A stretch of 5,288 nt of DNA from NCBI GenBank assembly GCA_021850505.1, contig JAJZLW010000128.1:1-5288 (forward strand). The letters are read 5' to 3'. The notes under the pieces are model-generated. The model had not been told where the DNA came from. It worked only from the letters and a program-made list of their open reading frames with translations, and made no database searches. This document shows positions 1 through 5,288 of the stretch, one piece after another. The stretch is from Thermoplasmata archaeon (GTDB taxonomy: Archaea > Thermoplasmatota > Thermoplasmata > Thermoplasmatales > Thermoplasmataceae). Within the stretch, counting starts at the first letter, position 1. Every line of letters starts with the position of its first letter. Both the position numbers and the translations under genes were made by a program.

Positions 1-204
1 ATCTCCAATGAATACATGAGCAATAATACAATGTCATCTCTGTCTCAGGCACAGATTACTGCAATGACAAGCCTCTAATTGCGGAAACAACCATGCATTA
101 TTATCTGTTCCCACTCTTACACCATCTCAGGAGATTTCTCTCTTCAATGGTTGCAGGCTGAATACACATAATATGAAATCCACTCGACACGAAGGCATTC
201 TTTC

Positions 205-323
205 CATAATGCTAGACCATTTGATTTTATGATAGATTGAAAGAGAAACTGTAAAGTGATTATGCCTGTTTAAAAACTGAAGAAAGTCCTTTTGTGAAAG
301 GATTCAATTAACATAATGCTAGA
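205..323. repeat. 12-base direct repeat, two copies
   Basis: The word CATAATGCTAGA occurs at 205-216 and again at 312-323, 107 bases apart and in the same orientation. Similarity fades right after it, although both copies are followed by a T-rich stretch. A perfect 12-base match within 450 bases is uncommon by chance, but AT-rich sequence raises the odds. It may be a protein-binding site, a remnant of a duplication, or coincidence. Confidence 0.45.
285..304. repeat. Small inverted repeat (hairpin)
   Basis: TCCTTT at 287-292 pairs with AAAGGA at 297-302 around the four-base loop TGTG. A G-T and an A-T pair extend the stem to eight pairs. It lies between the two copies of the 12-base direct repeat. 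No T-run follows at once on either strand, so it is not a typical terminator. Confidence 0.35.
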
Positions 324-383
324 TAGTTTTGCCTTTACAACGAAAAATAGGTAATGTTACAATATTAACCTGAAGAAGCCTGG

Positions 384-396
384 TTTTTACATTTTT
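384..396 (+). terminator. Possible T-tract terminator, rightward
   Basis: Two runs of five T sit at 384-388 and 392-396, and a run of six T follows at 445-450. Archaeal RNA polymerase often stops at such tracts in the coding strand without a hairpin. No recognised rightward gene precedes them, so this matters only if a small RNA or an unseen gene ends here. In AT-rich spacer it may mean nothing. Confidence 0.2.
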
Positions 397-451
397 AGAT
401 ATTATTTGGTTTGGAGCATATGCAGCATCAACAACATGAATGAATGTTTTT

Positions 452-943
452 TCAATATATCTGCAGGCTAACTGCCAAAATTGTTATCAGAGCCATTAAG
501 GCGAGGCTTGTGTAACTCATAAAATGGGACATTTTTCTTAACTTGTTCAATTCCTCCTTCTTTCCCTCTCTGCTGAGCCTCATGATTCTCTTTCCATGAT
601 AAAGGTTGTTTCCATAAACTATTATTATCATAATTGCAACAACAATCATCTTTGCAAGAAGGATGTGACCGCTTAACGTCGTAAAAAGATCAGAAGGTTC
701 AGGAAGGTACCATCCAAAAGCAAGTATCAATCCTGTTATCACTAATATCAGCAATGTCGCGTGAGAAAAGTAAGCAAATCTCTTGGCTATATTACCGACT
801 ATTTTGGTTCGCTGCTTCTCATCCTCCGATATCTTAAAAGAAGATGGCCAAACCACGAGCCACATGAAGTAAGATCCACCAATAAATATAATTGCCATAA
901 AAATGTGGATCCAAAGGATCCCATCGACCAATGCCTGCTCCAC
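452..943 (-). CDS. Four-helix membrane protein, CopD/HemJ-like
   Basis: This is a 163-residue integral membrane protein with four predicted helices, at roughly 8-32, 55-78, 92-112 and 140-162, and no signal peptide apart from the first helix. A charged loop at about 117-138 probably faces the cytoplasm. The pattern W11-I-H13 in helix 1, KRFAYFSH ahead of helix 2, ITGL at 69-72 and GHILLAK (92-98) in helix 3 recalls the CopD copper-resistance domain and the related HemJ group. Each helix carries one histidine at or near its start (H13, H61, H93, H140), which suggests metal or heme binding but does not prove it. The start is GTG at 943: a stop lies two codons upstream in frame, and a TATA box is centred 24 bases ahead, so the mRNA is probably leaderless. 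The family call is moderately sure; the molecular role is unknown. Confidence 0.75.
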   Translation of the reverse strand: MEQALVDGILWIHIFMAIIFIGGSYFMWLVVWPSSFKISEDEKQRTKIVGNIAKRFAYFSHATLLILVITGLILAFGWYLPEPSDLFTTLSGHILLAKMIVVAIMIIIVYGNNLYHGKRIMRLSREGKKEELNKLRKMSHFMSYTSLALMALITILAVSLQIY

Positions 944-963
944 AGCCTATAATACAAGGATTA

Positions 964-971
964 AATTTAAA
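964..971 (-). promoter_or_regulatory. TATA box for the CopD-like gene
   Basis: On the minus strand the sequence reads TTTAAATT, centred about 24.5 bases ahead of the GTG at 943. The purine-rich GGTAAG just upstream can serve as the BRE that TFB binds. The spacing puts transcription start at or next to the GTG, so this is a leaderless promoter. It also shows that the gene can be transcribed independently of the epimerase-like gene upstream. Confidence 0.6.
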
Positions 972-1018
972 CTTACCAATTCTTTCCAATTTGATTAATT
1001 ATACATACGCATGGACGG

Positions 1019-1037
1019 ATCAAAGGAAAACTTTGAT
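1019..1037 (-). terminator. Hairpin between epimerase-like and CopD-like genes
   Basis: ATCAAAG at 1019-1025 and CTTTGAT at 1031-1037 form a perfect seven-pair stem around a five-base loop. It sits 22-40 bases past the stop of the leftward epimerase-like gene. Read leftward the loop is TTTTC, and no T-run follows the stem, so it lacks the form of an intrinsic terminator. It could stabilise the 3' end of the mRNA or mark where transcription stops. Confidence 0.3.
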
Positions 1038-1058
1038 TTTGGCTGTCTATTAAAGAGA

Positions 1059-1976
1059 TCAGAATAGGTATTTTCTATATTCAGCAGAATTCTTTAATTT
1101 TCCGCCGGTCTGCATGTATGCATTTACTTCCTCTCTTAACCAGTCTTCCATCCCGGTAAATGAAAAATTTACGCCATTGGCCTTCTCTGTTGAAAGGATA
1201 TAATCAACCCGGTTGTAATAGTCGGATAGCTCTTCGTTTTTATCTGGTTCTTCCAATTGAACGTCTACGCCAGCAATATTGGCGATATTCTTGGATAATT
1301 CTCTCACAGTTATAGCATCAGGAGAAGCACCATTATAAACGCCTTTTTTACCATGCAGCCCAATCCACGCAAGGAACCTTCCGCAATCATCGACCCATGC
1401 ATAATTCCTGCGTCCTTCGTTTGCTGGTATTGCAATTCTGTGTTTGTCTAAAATTTTTGACACATGGCCCTGAAATCTTTTTGTGCTGTCATCATGGCCA
1501 AGAACGTTAGGAAATCTTACTGCTAAAACTTCAAAACCTGCCTCCTGGAAAAGACATGCCTCCACATTTCTCTTACCTTCGCTGTAAGATGTTTCCTTTC
1601 TGTTTTCTATGATCTTAAATTTCATGGGGTCAAACTGATTTTCCTTCAAGATCCCGGACAATCCTTCATAAACTGCTGCACTCGATATGAAAACATAGCG
1701 GCCAATTCTGCCTTCGAAAAAATTGCTCGTCTTAACCACGTCATCCCTTCTGAAAGCCAGATTATCGAATACGACATCAAAAAAAGGCGGTGAAGAGAGC
1801 TTGGATTCTATGCTTTCTTCACTGAAGCGGTCAAACGTGATAGATGCGACCTCGTCCTTGAATGGGTTGGGGGTCTTTCCGCTGGTGGCGATTGTTACCT
1901 CACAGTCATACTTTATTAGATATTCGACTAATCTTCTCCCTATAAATCCGGTTCCACCAATTACCAGCGCTCTCAT
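1059..1976 (-). CDS. NAD-dependent epimerase/dehydratase-like reductase (SDR)
   Basis: This is a cytoplasmic short-chain dehydrogenase/reductase of the sugar epimerase/dehydratase type, 305 residues from the chosen start. The N-terminal Rossmann fold opens at once with RALVIGGTGFIG, giving the GxxGxxG dinucleotide-binding loop. Then come FISSAAVY, which carries the active-site serine region, and SYSEGKR, the YxxxK catalytic pair (about Y131 and K135 from this start). RFPNVLGH replaces the usual RxxNVYGP. The segment FDNLAFRRDDVV with YVFISS recalls a divergent SDR branch of unassigned substrate rather than classical GalE. A nucleotide sugar or another small metabolite is plausible. The start at 1976 is preferred to an in-frame ATG at 1991, because it places strand 1 right after Met and because the best TATA-like tract (about 2003-2014) predicts transcription starting near 1983-1987. 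The other start adds MILLA. Confidence 0.85.
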   Translation of the reverse strand: MRALVIGGTGFIGRRLVEYLIKYDCEVTIATSGKTPNPFKDEVASITFDRFSEESIESKLSSPPFFDVVFDNLAFRRDDVVKTSNFFEGRIGRYVFISSAAVYEGLSGILKENQFDPMKFKIIENRKETSYSEGKRNVEACLFQEAGFEVLAVRFPNVLGHDDSTKRFQGHVSKILDKHRIAIPANEGRRNYAWVDDCGRFLAWIGLHGKKGVYNGASPDAITVRELSKNIANIAGVDVQLEEPDKNEELSDYYNRVDYILSTEKANGVNFSFTGMEDWLREEVNAYMQTGGKLKNSAEYRKYLF

Positions 1977-2000
1977 GGCAAGTAAGATCATCCATTGGTG

Positions 2001-2015
2001 ATTATTTATTTTTTA
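2001..2015 (-). promoter_or_regulatory. TATA-like tract for the epimerase-like gene
   Basis: On the minus strand the sequence is an A/T run, TAAAAAATAAATAAT. A box centred near 2007-2012 would start transcription around 1983-1987, leaving a leader of about 7-11 bases before the ATG at 1976 and excluding the one at 1991. The tract is low in complexity, so the exact box cannot be fixed. The rest of the divergent region, up to about 2150, shows no further clear element. Confidence 0.4.
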
Positions 2016-2150
2016 CATTCACATAAAGAGAACTCCCTGCGTTGTCGCATAATGTAATATCCAACCATAATACTGAGAAATAATCTCGATATAATTCCTT
2101 ATTAATGAATACTTGGTGATTTTGGCATGGAAGGATAGTCTCTAATTCAG

Positions 2151-2175
2151 AAGAGGAAATAATACAATATAATAA
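2151..2175 (+). promoter_or_regulatory. BRE and TATA box for deoxyhypusine synthase
   Basis: A purine-rich BRE-like AAGAGGAAAT at 2151-2160 precedes the AT-rich core CAATATAA at 2165-2172, centred about 23.5 bases ahead of the ATG at 2192. The spacing matches the other promoters of the window and predicts a leaderless mRNA. A nearby ATG at 2179 is out of frame and lies upstream of the predicted transcription start. Confidence 0.55.
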
Positions 2176-2191
2176 GACATGATTAACCTTT

Positions 2192-3124
2192 ATGGACAGA
2201 AAATCTCTGCTCGACAGTCCAGTAAGAGATATGAAAATTTCAAAGGATACTACCGTCGATAAATTAATGGATTCGTTTGGGCGGTCGGGTGGCTTTACAT
2301 CGGCCAAGGTATTTACAGCTTACCAGATCCTCAAGAAGATGTTTAGTGAGGAAAACACGACATTTCTTTCATTTCCTGCTGATATAATTGCAACAGGCAC
2401 AAGAGGTCTGATCAACGAATTAGTAAAAAGAAAGATGGTGGATGTAATTATTACAACAAATGGAACCCTGGATCATGATATTGCGAGAACTTACATGAAA
2501 TACTACAGTGGCTCTTTCGATATGAGTGATCGCGAACTCAGGAATCTAGAAATCAACAGGTTGGGGAACGTCTTCGTGCCGGACGAGAGTTATGGTACAA
2601 TTATAGAAGAAAAAACGCAGCCTGTTCTGGAAAAACTTTATTCTATAAAGAAGGAGTGGACAGGTTCCGAAATAATATCTGAATTTGGTAAGACCATGAA
2701 TTCTCAGGAATCCATATTATATAATGCAAGCAGGAATGGCATTCCTGTCTTCGTTCCAGGAATGATGGATGGTTCTTTTGGCTCACAGCTCTGGTCTTTC
2801 TACGAACGAAACAGGGACTTTAAAATAAATCTTCTTGCCGACGAACATCAGCTGTCCGACATAATATTTGATGCAAAGAAAACCGGTGCTTTGATGGTTG
2901 GCGGCGGTATATCAAAGCATCATACAATATGGTGGAACCAGTTCAGAGGGGGGCTTGATTATGCTGTCTACATCACAACAGCCCAGGAATTTGATGGCTC
3001 TCTCTCAGGTGCCAAGCTCGAAGAGGCAATATCATGGAAGAAGATACGTGAGGATGCTGAATTCGTCAATGTGTATGGGGACGCGACTGTGATACTGCCT
3101 GTGCTACTTGGCGCCCTTCTTTAG
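2192..3124 (+). CDS. dys: Deoxyhypusine synthase
   Basis: This cytoplasmic enzyme moves the aminobutyl group of spermidine, with NAD as cofactor, onto one lysine of translation factor aIF5A, the first step of hypusine formation. The protein has 310 residues, normal for archaeal members. Visible signatures are an NAD-binding stretch at 61-99 (ATGTRGLINEL, then IITTNGTLDHD), PGMMDGSFGSQLW at 189-201, GGGISKHH at 237-244 with K242 as the lysine that forms the enzyme-substrate intermediate, and YAVYITTAQEFDGSLSGA at 257-274. F203 occupies the place of human His288; I believe archaeal enzymes commonly differ there. The ATG at 2192 is supported by a well-placed TATA box. The stop overlaps that of the convergent small gene by 4 bases. 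The gene is divergent from the epimerase-like gene and stands alone rather than in an operon. The assignment is firm, although paralogous archaeal homologues with other polyamine roles exist. Confidence 0.95.
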   Translation: MDRKSLLDSPVRDMKISKDTTVDKLMDSFGRSGGFTSAKVFTAYQILKKMFSEENTTFLSFPADIIATGTRGLINELVKRKMVDVIITTNGTLDHDIARTYMKYYSGSFDMSDRELRNLEINRLGNVFVPDESYGTIIEEKTQPVLEKLYSIKKEWTGSEIISEFGKTMNSQESILYNASRNGIPVFVPGMMDGSFGSQLWSFYERNRDFKINLLADEHQLSDIIFDAKKTGALMVGGGISKHHTIWWNQFRGGLDYAVYITTAQEFDGSLSGAKLEEAISWKKIREDAEFVNVYGDATVILPVLLGALL

Positions 3125-3414
3125 TCCACATACTTAAGCCACTCCATAACAGGATCGTCTTTACCTTCCAGCTTGGTTCTTGTTTCACCAAGGCTGCTTC
3201 TTGTAATGAATTCTGTGAAGTATATGACGTCATCTTTCAATATGCCTAACATTATGTGTTCCACCTCACCTCCACCCGGGAAGTGCTGTATCGCTTCTGG
3301 TGTATTTGGAAAGAAATGAAGCTCAACTTTTTCTTCTTTGATAGAAAGTGTGAACTGCCTGTTAATGTCAACATAGGTGAGTAGTCTCTTCCTGCTAATA
3401 GACGGTAGATCCAT
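3121..3414 (-). CDS. Small protein of unknown function
   Basis: I do not recognise this 97-residue protein. It has no membrane segment or signal peptide. It looks like a compact alpha/beta cytoplasmic protein with several beta-prone stretches (FTLSIKEEKVELHFF, VEHIMLGILKDDVIYFTEF) and a glycine-rich turn FPGGGE between them. It has no cysteine, hence no zinc knuckle. The ATG at 3414 is preferred because TTAATATA lies 24.5 bases ahead of it, the spacing seen for three other genes here. A GTG at 3432 would add six residues (MKRYSF), with a TAA two codons further upstream. The gene fills the space between the deoxyhypusine synthase gene, whose stop it overlaps by 4 bases, and the cyclodeaminase-family gene, to which it is divergent. 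This compact packing and a sensible protein composition argue that it is real. Confidence 0.7.
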   Translation of the reverse strand: MDLPSISRKRLLTYVDINRQFTLSIKEEKVELHFFPNTPEAIQHFPGGGEVEHIMLGILKDDVIYFTEFITRSSLGETRTKLEGKDDPVMEWLKYVD

Positions 3415-3434
3415 GAAAGAATATCGCTTCACTC

Positions 3435-3442
3435 TATATTAA
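3435..3442 (-). promoter_or_regulatory. TATA box for the small unknown gene
   Basis: TTAATATA on the minus strand is centred 24.5 bases ahead of the ATG at 3414, matching the geometry of the other leaderless promoters here. If this box is used, transcription starts past the alternative GTG at 3432, which could then not serve as start codon. Confidence 0.5.
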
Positions 3443-3449
3443 CAAACCA

Positions 3450-3457
3450 TTTTAATA
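3450..3457 (+). promoter_or_regulatory. TATA box for the cyclodeaminase-family gene
   Basis: TTTTAATA is centred 24.5 bases ahead of the ATG at 3478, with the A-rich AACAAACC just upstream as a possible BRE. The box lies only 15 bases, centre to centre, from the minus-strand box of the divergent gene. A second AT-rich word, GTATATTTT at 3465-3473, is too close to the ATG to be the box. Confidence 0.55.
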
Positions 3458-3477
3458 GAACGGGTATATTTTGAAGT

Positions 3478-4392
3478 ATGCGATACATAACTGAGGATGA
3501 GGTCGCTGAAAATCTTTCTATGTCCGATGTGATCCGAGATCTCAAGGAAGCTCTGACCTACCTGAACCATGGCAAAGCACGTTATTATCCAAGACAGCGA
3601 CTAGAGGCTGATGGAGGTATCTTCAACACAATGCCGGCTGCCGTGGATCCCTGGCATATTGCTGGTTTGAAAACATATTATGCATCAAAGAGGGGTGGGC
3701 GTTTTGTTGTAACGGTATTCGATACATCAGGCGACAAACCATTATGCATAATCGAGGCAAACAAGCTCGGCCAGCTCAGGACTGGAGCTCTGCCTGCAAT
3801 TGTATCAAGAATGCTGATCAGGGAAAATGATCCCGTTTTCACTCTAATCGGGTCAGGTTATCAGGCTGAAACCCAGCTGGAAGGAATTTTGAACCAGTTT
3901 CGGCCGGCAGAAATAAGGGTTTTTTCCAGAAACATGAAGCATGCTGAATCATTCGCATCTAAAATGCAAGACAGGCATGCTGTCAAAATAAAGGTAGTAA
4001 AGACACCTGGTGACGCGTTGGGCAATGCAACTCTAATAAGCTCGATAACTGATACGGTTGAACCGGTTATTAGGGGAGAAATTCTGGGGGAAAGATATCA
4101 CCTTAACCTCTGCGGTGCAAATCTTCTCAATAGGAGGGAAGCGGATTCGAGAGCTGTCTCACAATCAGAAATAGTTATAGTTGAAAGCCTAAACCAAGCC
4201 AGGCTGGAATCCGCAGAGATATCTGAATTTGAGGATACCGGAGACCTCAGCAAGATGATTGAGATGAAAGACATATTTGATGGAAGGGATTATTCCGGAA
4301 AATACGGAAGATCTGTGTTCAAGACAATGGGTATAGGCCTGGAAGATCTGGCAGCTGCCCATGCCCTCATGAAAAATCTAGGAATTAGCTGA
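3478..4392 (+). CDS. Ornithine cyclodeaminase/mu-crystallin family protein
   Basis: This is a cytoplasmic NAD(P)-binding enzyme of 304 residues, typical for a family that includes ornithine cyclodeaminase, archaeal alanine dehydrogenase and reductases of cyclic imino acids. Visible signatures are PRQR at 38-41, K65 in AGLKTYY (the family's substrate-binding lysine), QLRTGA at 99-104, the Rossmann loop IGSGYQA at 124-130, LCGANLLNRRE at 211-221, and SVFKTMGIGLEDLAAA near the C-terminus. In ornithine cyclodeaminase the 211-221 segment reads GAD...GKxE and its Asp is catalytic; here that residue is N215. True ornithine cyclodeaminase activity is therefore doubtful, and an amino acid dehydrogenase or ketimine reductase is as likely. 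The ATG at 3478 has a TATA box at leaderless spacing. The 3' end overlaps the convergent glycosyltransferase gene by 15 bases. Family sure, substrate unknown. Confidence 0.9.
   Translation: MRYITEDEVAENLSMSDVIRDLKEALTYLNHGKARYYPRQRLEADGGIFNTMPAAVDPWHIAGLKTYYASKRGGRFVVTVFDTSGDKPLCIIEANKLGQLRTGALPAIVSRMLIRENDPVFTLIGSGYQAETQLEGILNQFRPAEIRVFSRNMKHAESFASKMQDRHAVKIKVVKTPGDALGNATLISSITDTVEPVIRGEILGERYHLNLCGANLLNRREADSRAVSQSEIVIVESLNQARLESAEISEFEDTGDLSKMIEMKDIFDGRDYSGKYGRSVFKTMGIGLEDLAAAHALMKNLGIS
4372..4376 (-). terminator. Possible T-tract terminator of the glycosyltransferase gene
   Basis: Read leftward, the TAG stop at 4378-4380 is followed one base later by five T, a short tract of the kind at which archaeal RNA polymerase can stop. 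It lies inside the end of the opposing cyclodeaminase-family gene. Five T is marginal. Confidence 0.25.
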
Positions 4393-5288
4393 ATATTCAT
4401 TCATCACTTTTTTATATAATTCCAATAGGTGCTTGACATGATTTTCAGGGCGGTATAGATCAGCGTATGGAAGTGTATCATAATCTGCCTCGTCGCGGAT
4501 CATTTCCCTGATCCTCTTGGCGAGATCATCAGGATCCGAATTCATGAAAATACGACCGCATTTTCCTCCATGCACAAGTTCCTCCTGAGATGTCTCAGAC
4601 GGCACAAGAATGGGGGTACCGGCAGCAAGTGATTCGACATCCACAGTACTCATCACCTCGAAATTTGATGGGTTGCAGAATATATCTGCCGCTTTCAGAT
4701 ACAGATGTATTTCAAGATCGTCCACAAATCCTGGAAATTTAACATTTTCAAGTCCCATTTCACCCGCCATTGTTTTATAAAAGTCAAGGTGTGGACCGGT
4801 TCCAACAATGACAAAATCAATTTCGGGTCCAATAATTTTGGCTGCTTTAATCATAACCTCCAGGTTTTTCTCCTTACTGATCCTGCCAAGAAACAGAACT
4901 ATTTTGCGGTTCTCGTATCCGAGTTTTTTCTTGGCATCTTCTCTTGATATTTCTGTTGCGAATCTTGAGACAGCAACAGCGTTGTTAATAATAATAGAAT
5001 TTAGACCTATGTGGTCAAGTAAAACTTTGGCTGTAAACTCAGATGGTGATATGACAGCATTATACTGCCTGTAATGCCATGAAAAGTAGCTCTTTATCCT
5101 CTTCTCAACAAATTTAACAGTATGTTCATTCTTAGGCAGATAACCCCTCACGGCTGATTCTTGAAAAACGAGTGAGTGGAAGGTTGATACTGCTGGTATT
5201 TTCGCTGCCCTTGCAAATCGCTGACCTGCTATACCCAGCATGAAAGGTGTTTGTGTGTGAACAATGCCTGCTCCAGATGAAAGTAGTT
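4378..5288 (-). CDS. GT4-family glycosyltransferase, N-terminus cut by window edge
   Basis: This transferase moves a sugar from an activated donor to a lipid, glycan or protein acceptor, probably at the inner face of the membrane. The reading frame stays open to the right edge: GIVHTQTPF precedes the internal ATG at 5241 in frame and matches the usual D-I-V-H-T-H-T-P-F of the N-terminal domain. The ATG at 5241 is therefore not the start. About 302 residues are visible, and some 80-100 are likely missing compared with the usual 380-400. The C-terminal GT-B domain has FLGRISKEKN, with the donor-phosphate Arg and Lys, then VGTGP, GFVDD, and E-x7-E in FEVMSTVDVESLAAGTP (first Glu codon at 4657-4659). 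The usual PNG(I/V)D reads NNAVAV here. No transmembrane helix is visible. Acceptor and sugar cannot be told; family assignment is firm. Confidence 0.92.
   Translation of the reverse strand, partial: LLSSGAGIVHTQTPFMLGIAGQRFARAAKIPAVSTFHSLVFQESAVRGYLPKNEHTVKFVEKRIKSYFSWHYRQYNAVISPSEFTAKVLLDHIGLNSIIINNAVAVSRFATEISREDAKKKLGYENRKIVLFLGRISKEKNLEVMIKAAKIIGPEIDFVIVGTGPHLDFYKTMAGEMGLENVKFPGFVDDLEIHLYLKAADIFCNPSNFEVMSTVDVESLAAGTPILVPSETSQEELVHGGKCGRIFMNSDPDDLAKRIREMIRDEADYDTLPYADLYRPENHVKHLLELYKKVMNEYSANS
4407..4415 (+). terminator. Possible T-tract terminator of the cyclodeaminase-family gene
   Basis: A run of six T at 4408-4413 follows the rightward TGA stop by about 15 bases, and no strong hairpin precedes it. 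This fits factor-independent archaeal termination at T-tracts. It lies inside the antisense strand of the glycosyltransferase gene. Confidence 0.35.

Larger units (their letters stand above)
1..451. other. Intergenic region without a convincing gene
   Basis: I find no gene here that I can defend. A rightward frame is open from the left edge to a TAA at 76-78 (25 codons, ending ITAMTSL); it could be the tail of a gene lying outside the window, but an open stretch this short is expected by chance. A second rightward frame is open from 68 to 232, but its only ATG is at 173, leaving 19 residues. Leftward frames are broken by stops every 25-30 codons. The region does hold a 12-base direct repeat, a hairpin and T-tracts, listed separately. 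It may be ordinary spacer, the remains of a decayed gene, or the site of a small RNA. No tRNA-like structure was recognised. Confidence 0.5.

Noticed and set aside
1..78. Rightward open frame from the left edge ending in TAA, as the tail of an upstream gene
   Set aside because: Only 25 codons with no recognisable motif; an open stretch of this length arises by chance in about a third of frames. It cannot be confirmed without the sequence to the left.
29..135. Leftward stretch reading GTDNNAWLFPQLEACHC in one frame, as a possible decayed gene or transposase remnant
   Set aside because: It begins right after a stop, has no start codon, ends within about 30 codons and shows no known transposase motif; adjoining frames are also broken.
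68..232. Rightward open frame of 54 codons in the left intergenic region
   Set aside because: Its only ATG, at 173, leaves 19 residues, and the translation shows no family resemblance; probably chance.
2002..2307. Leftward 101-codon open frame between the divergent genes
   Set aside because: It runs antisense across the start and first 116 bases of the deoxyhypusine synthase gene and covers its promoter; the translation shows no family signature.
2192..4392. A functional polyamine/ornithine cluster of deoxyhypusine synthase and ornithine cyclodeaminase
   Set aside because: The two genes have separate promoters with an opposite-strand gene between them, and the cyclodeaminase-family protein lacks the catalytic Asp, so an ornithine link is not supported.
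4378..5241. Glycosyltransferase starting at the ATG at 5241
   Set aside because: The same frame continues upstream to the window edge with GIVHTQTPF, a clear part of the N-terminal GT4 domain, so this ATG is internal.

Overview
The window looks like chromosomal DNA of an archaeon, most probably a member of the Thermoplasmatales or a close relative. The evidence is a deoxyhypusine synthase of archaeal type, TATA boxes about 24 bases ahead of start codons with little or no room for a leader, no clear Shine-Dalgarno sites, and moderately AT-rich coding sequence with frequent AGA/AGG arginine and ATA isoleucine codons. The archaeal assignment is firm; the order-level assignment is an inference from how the proteins read, not from a search.

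Layout from left to right: positions 1-451 hold no convincing gene but contain a 12-base direct repeat, a small hairpin and paired T-tracts. Next come two leftward genes: a four-helix membrane protein of CopD/HemJ-like type (GTG start at 943) and an NAD-binding sugar-epimerase-like reductase (start 1976 or 1991). A divergent intergenic region of about 200 bases then leads to the rightward deoxyhypusine synthase gene. That gene meets a small leftward gene of unknown function tail to tail, sharing 4 bases. The small gene is divergent from a rightward ornithine cyclodeaminase/mu-crystallin family gene. This gene in turn overlaps by 15 bases, tail to tail, a leftward GT4 glycosyltransferase whose N-terminal part lies beyond the right edge.

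The genes do not form an operon. Every gene whose 5' end is inside the window has its own TATA-like promoter, and the right half alternates strand gene by gene. The functions are mostly housekeeping: translation factor modification by hypusine, amino or imino acid redox chemistry, sugar or glycan metabolism, and a membrane protein. I see no transposase, CRISPR array, toxin-antitoxin pair, tRNA or rRNA. The points worth a second look are the compact promoter geometry, which helps settle two start codons, the convergent overlaps, the replaced residues in the cyclodeaminase-family protein and the synthase, and the unexplained left end. I found no strong case for a new biological system.
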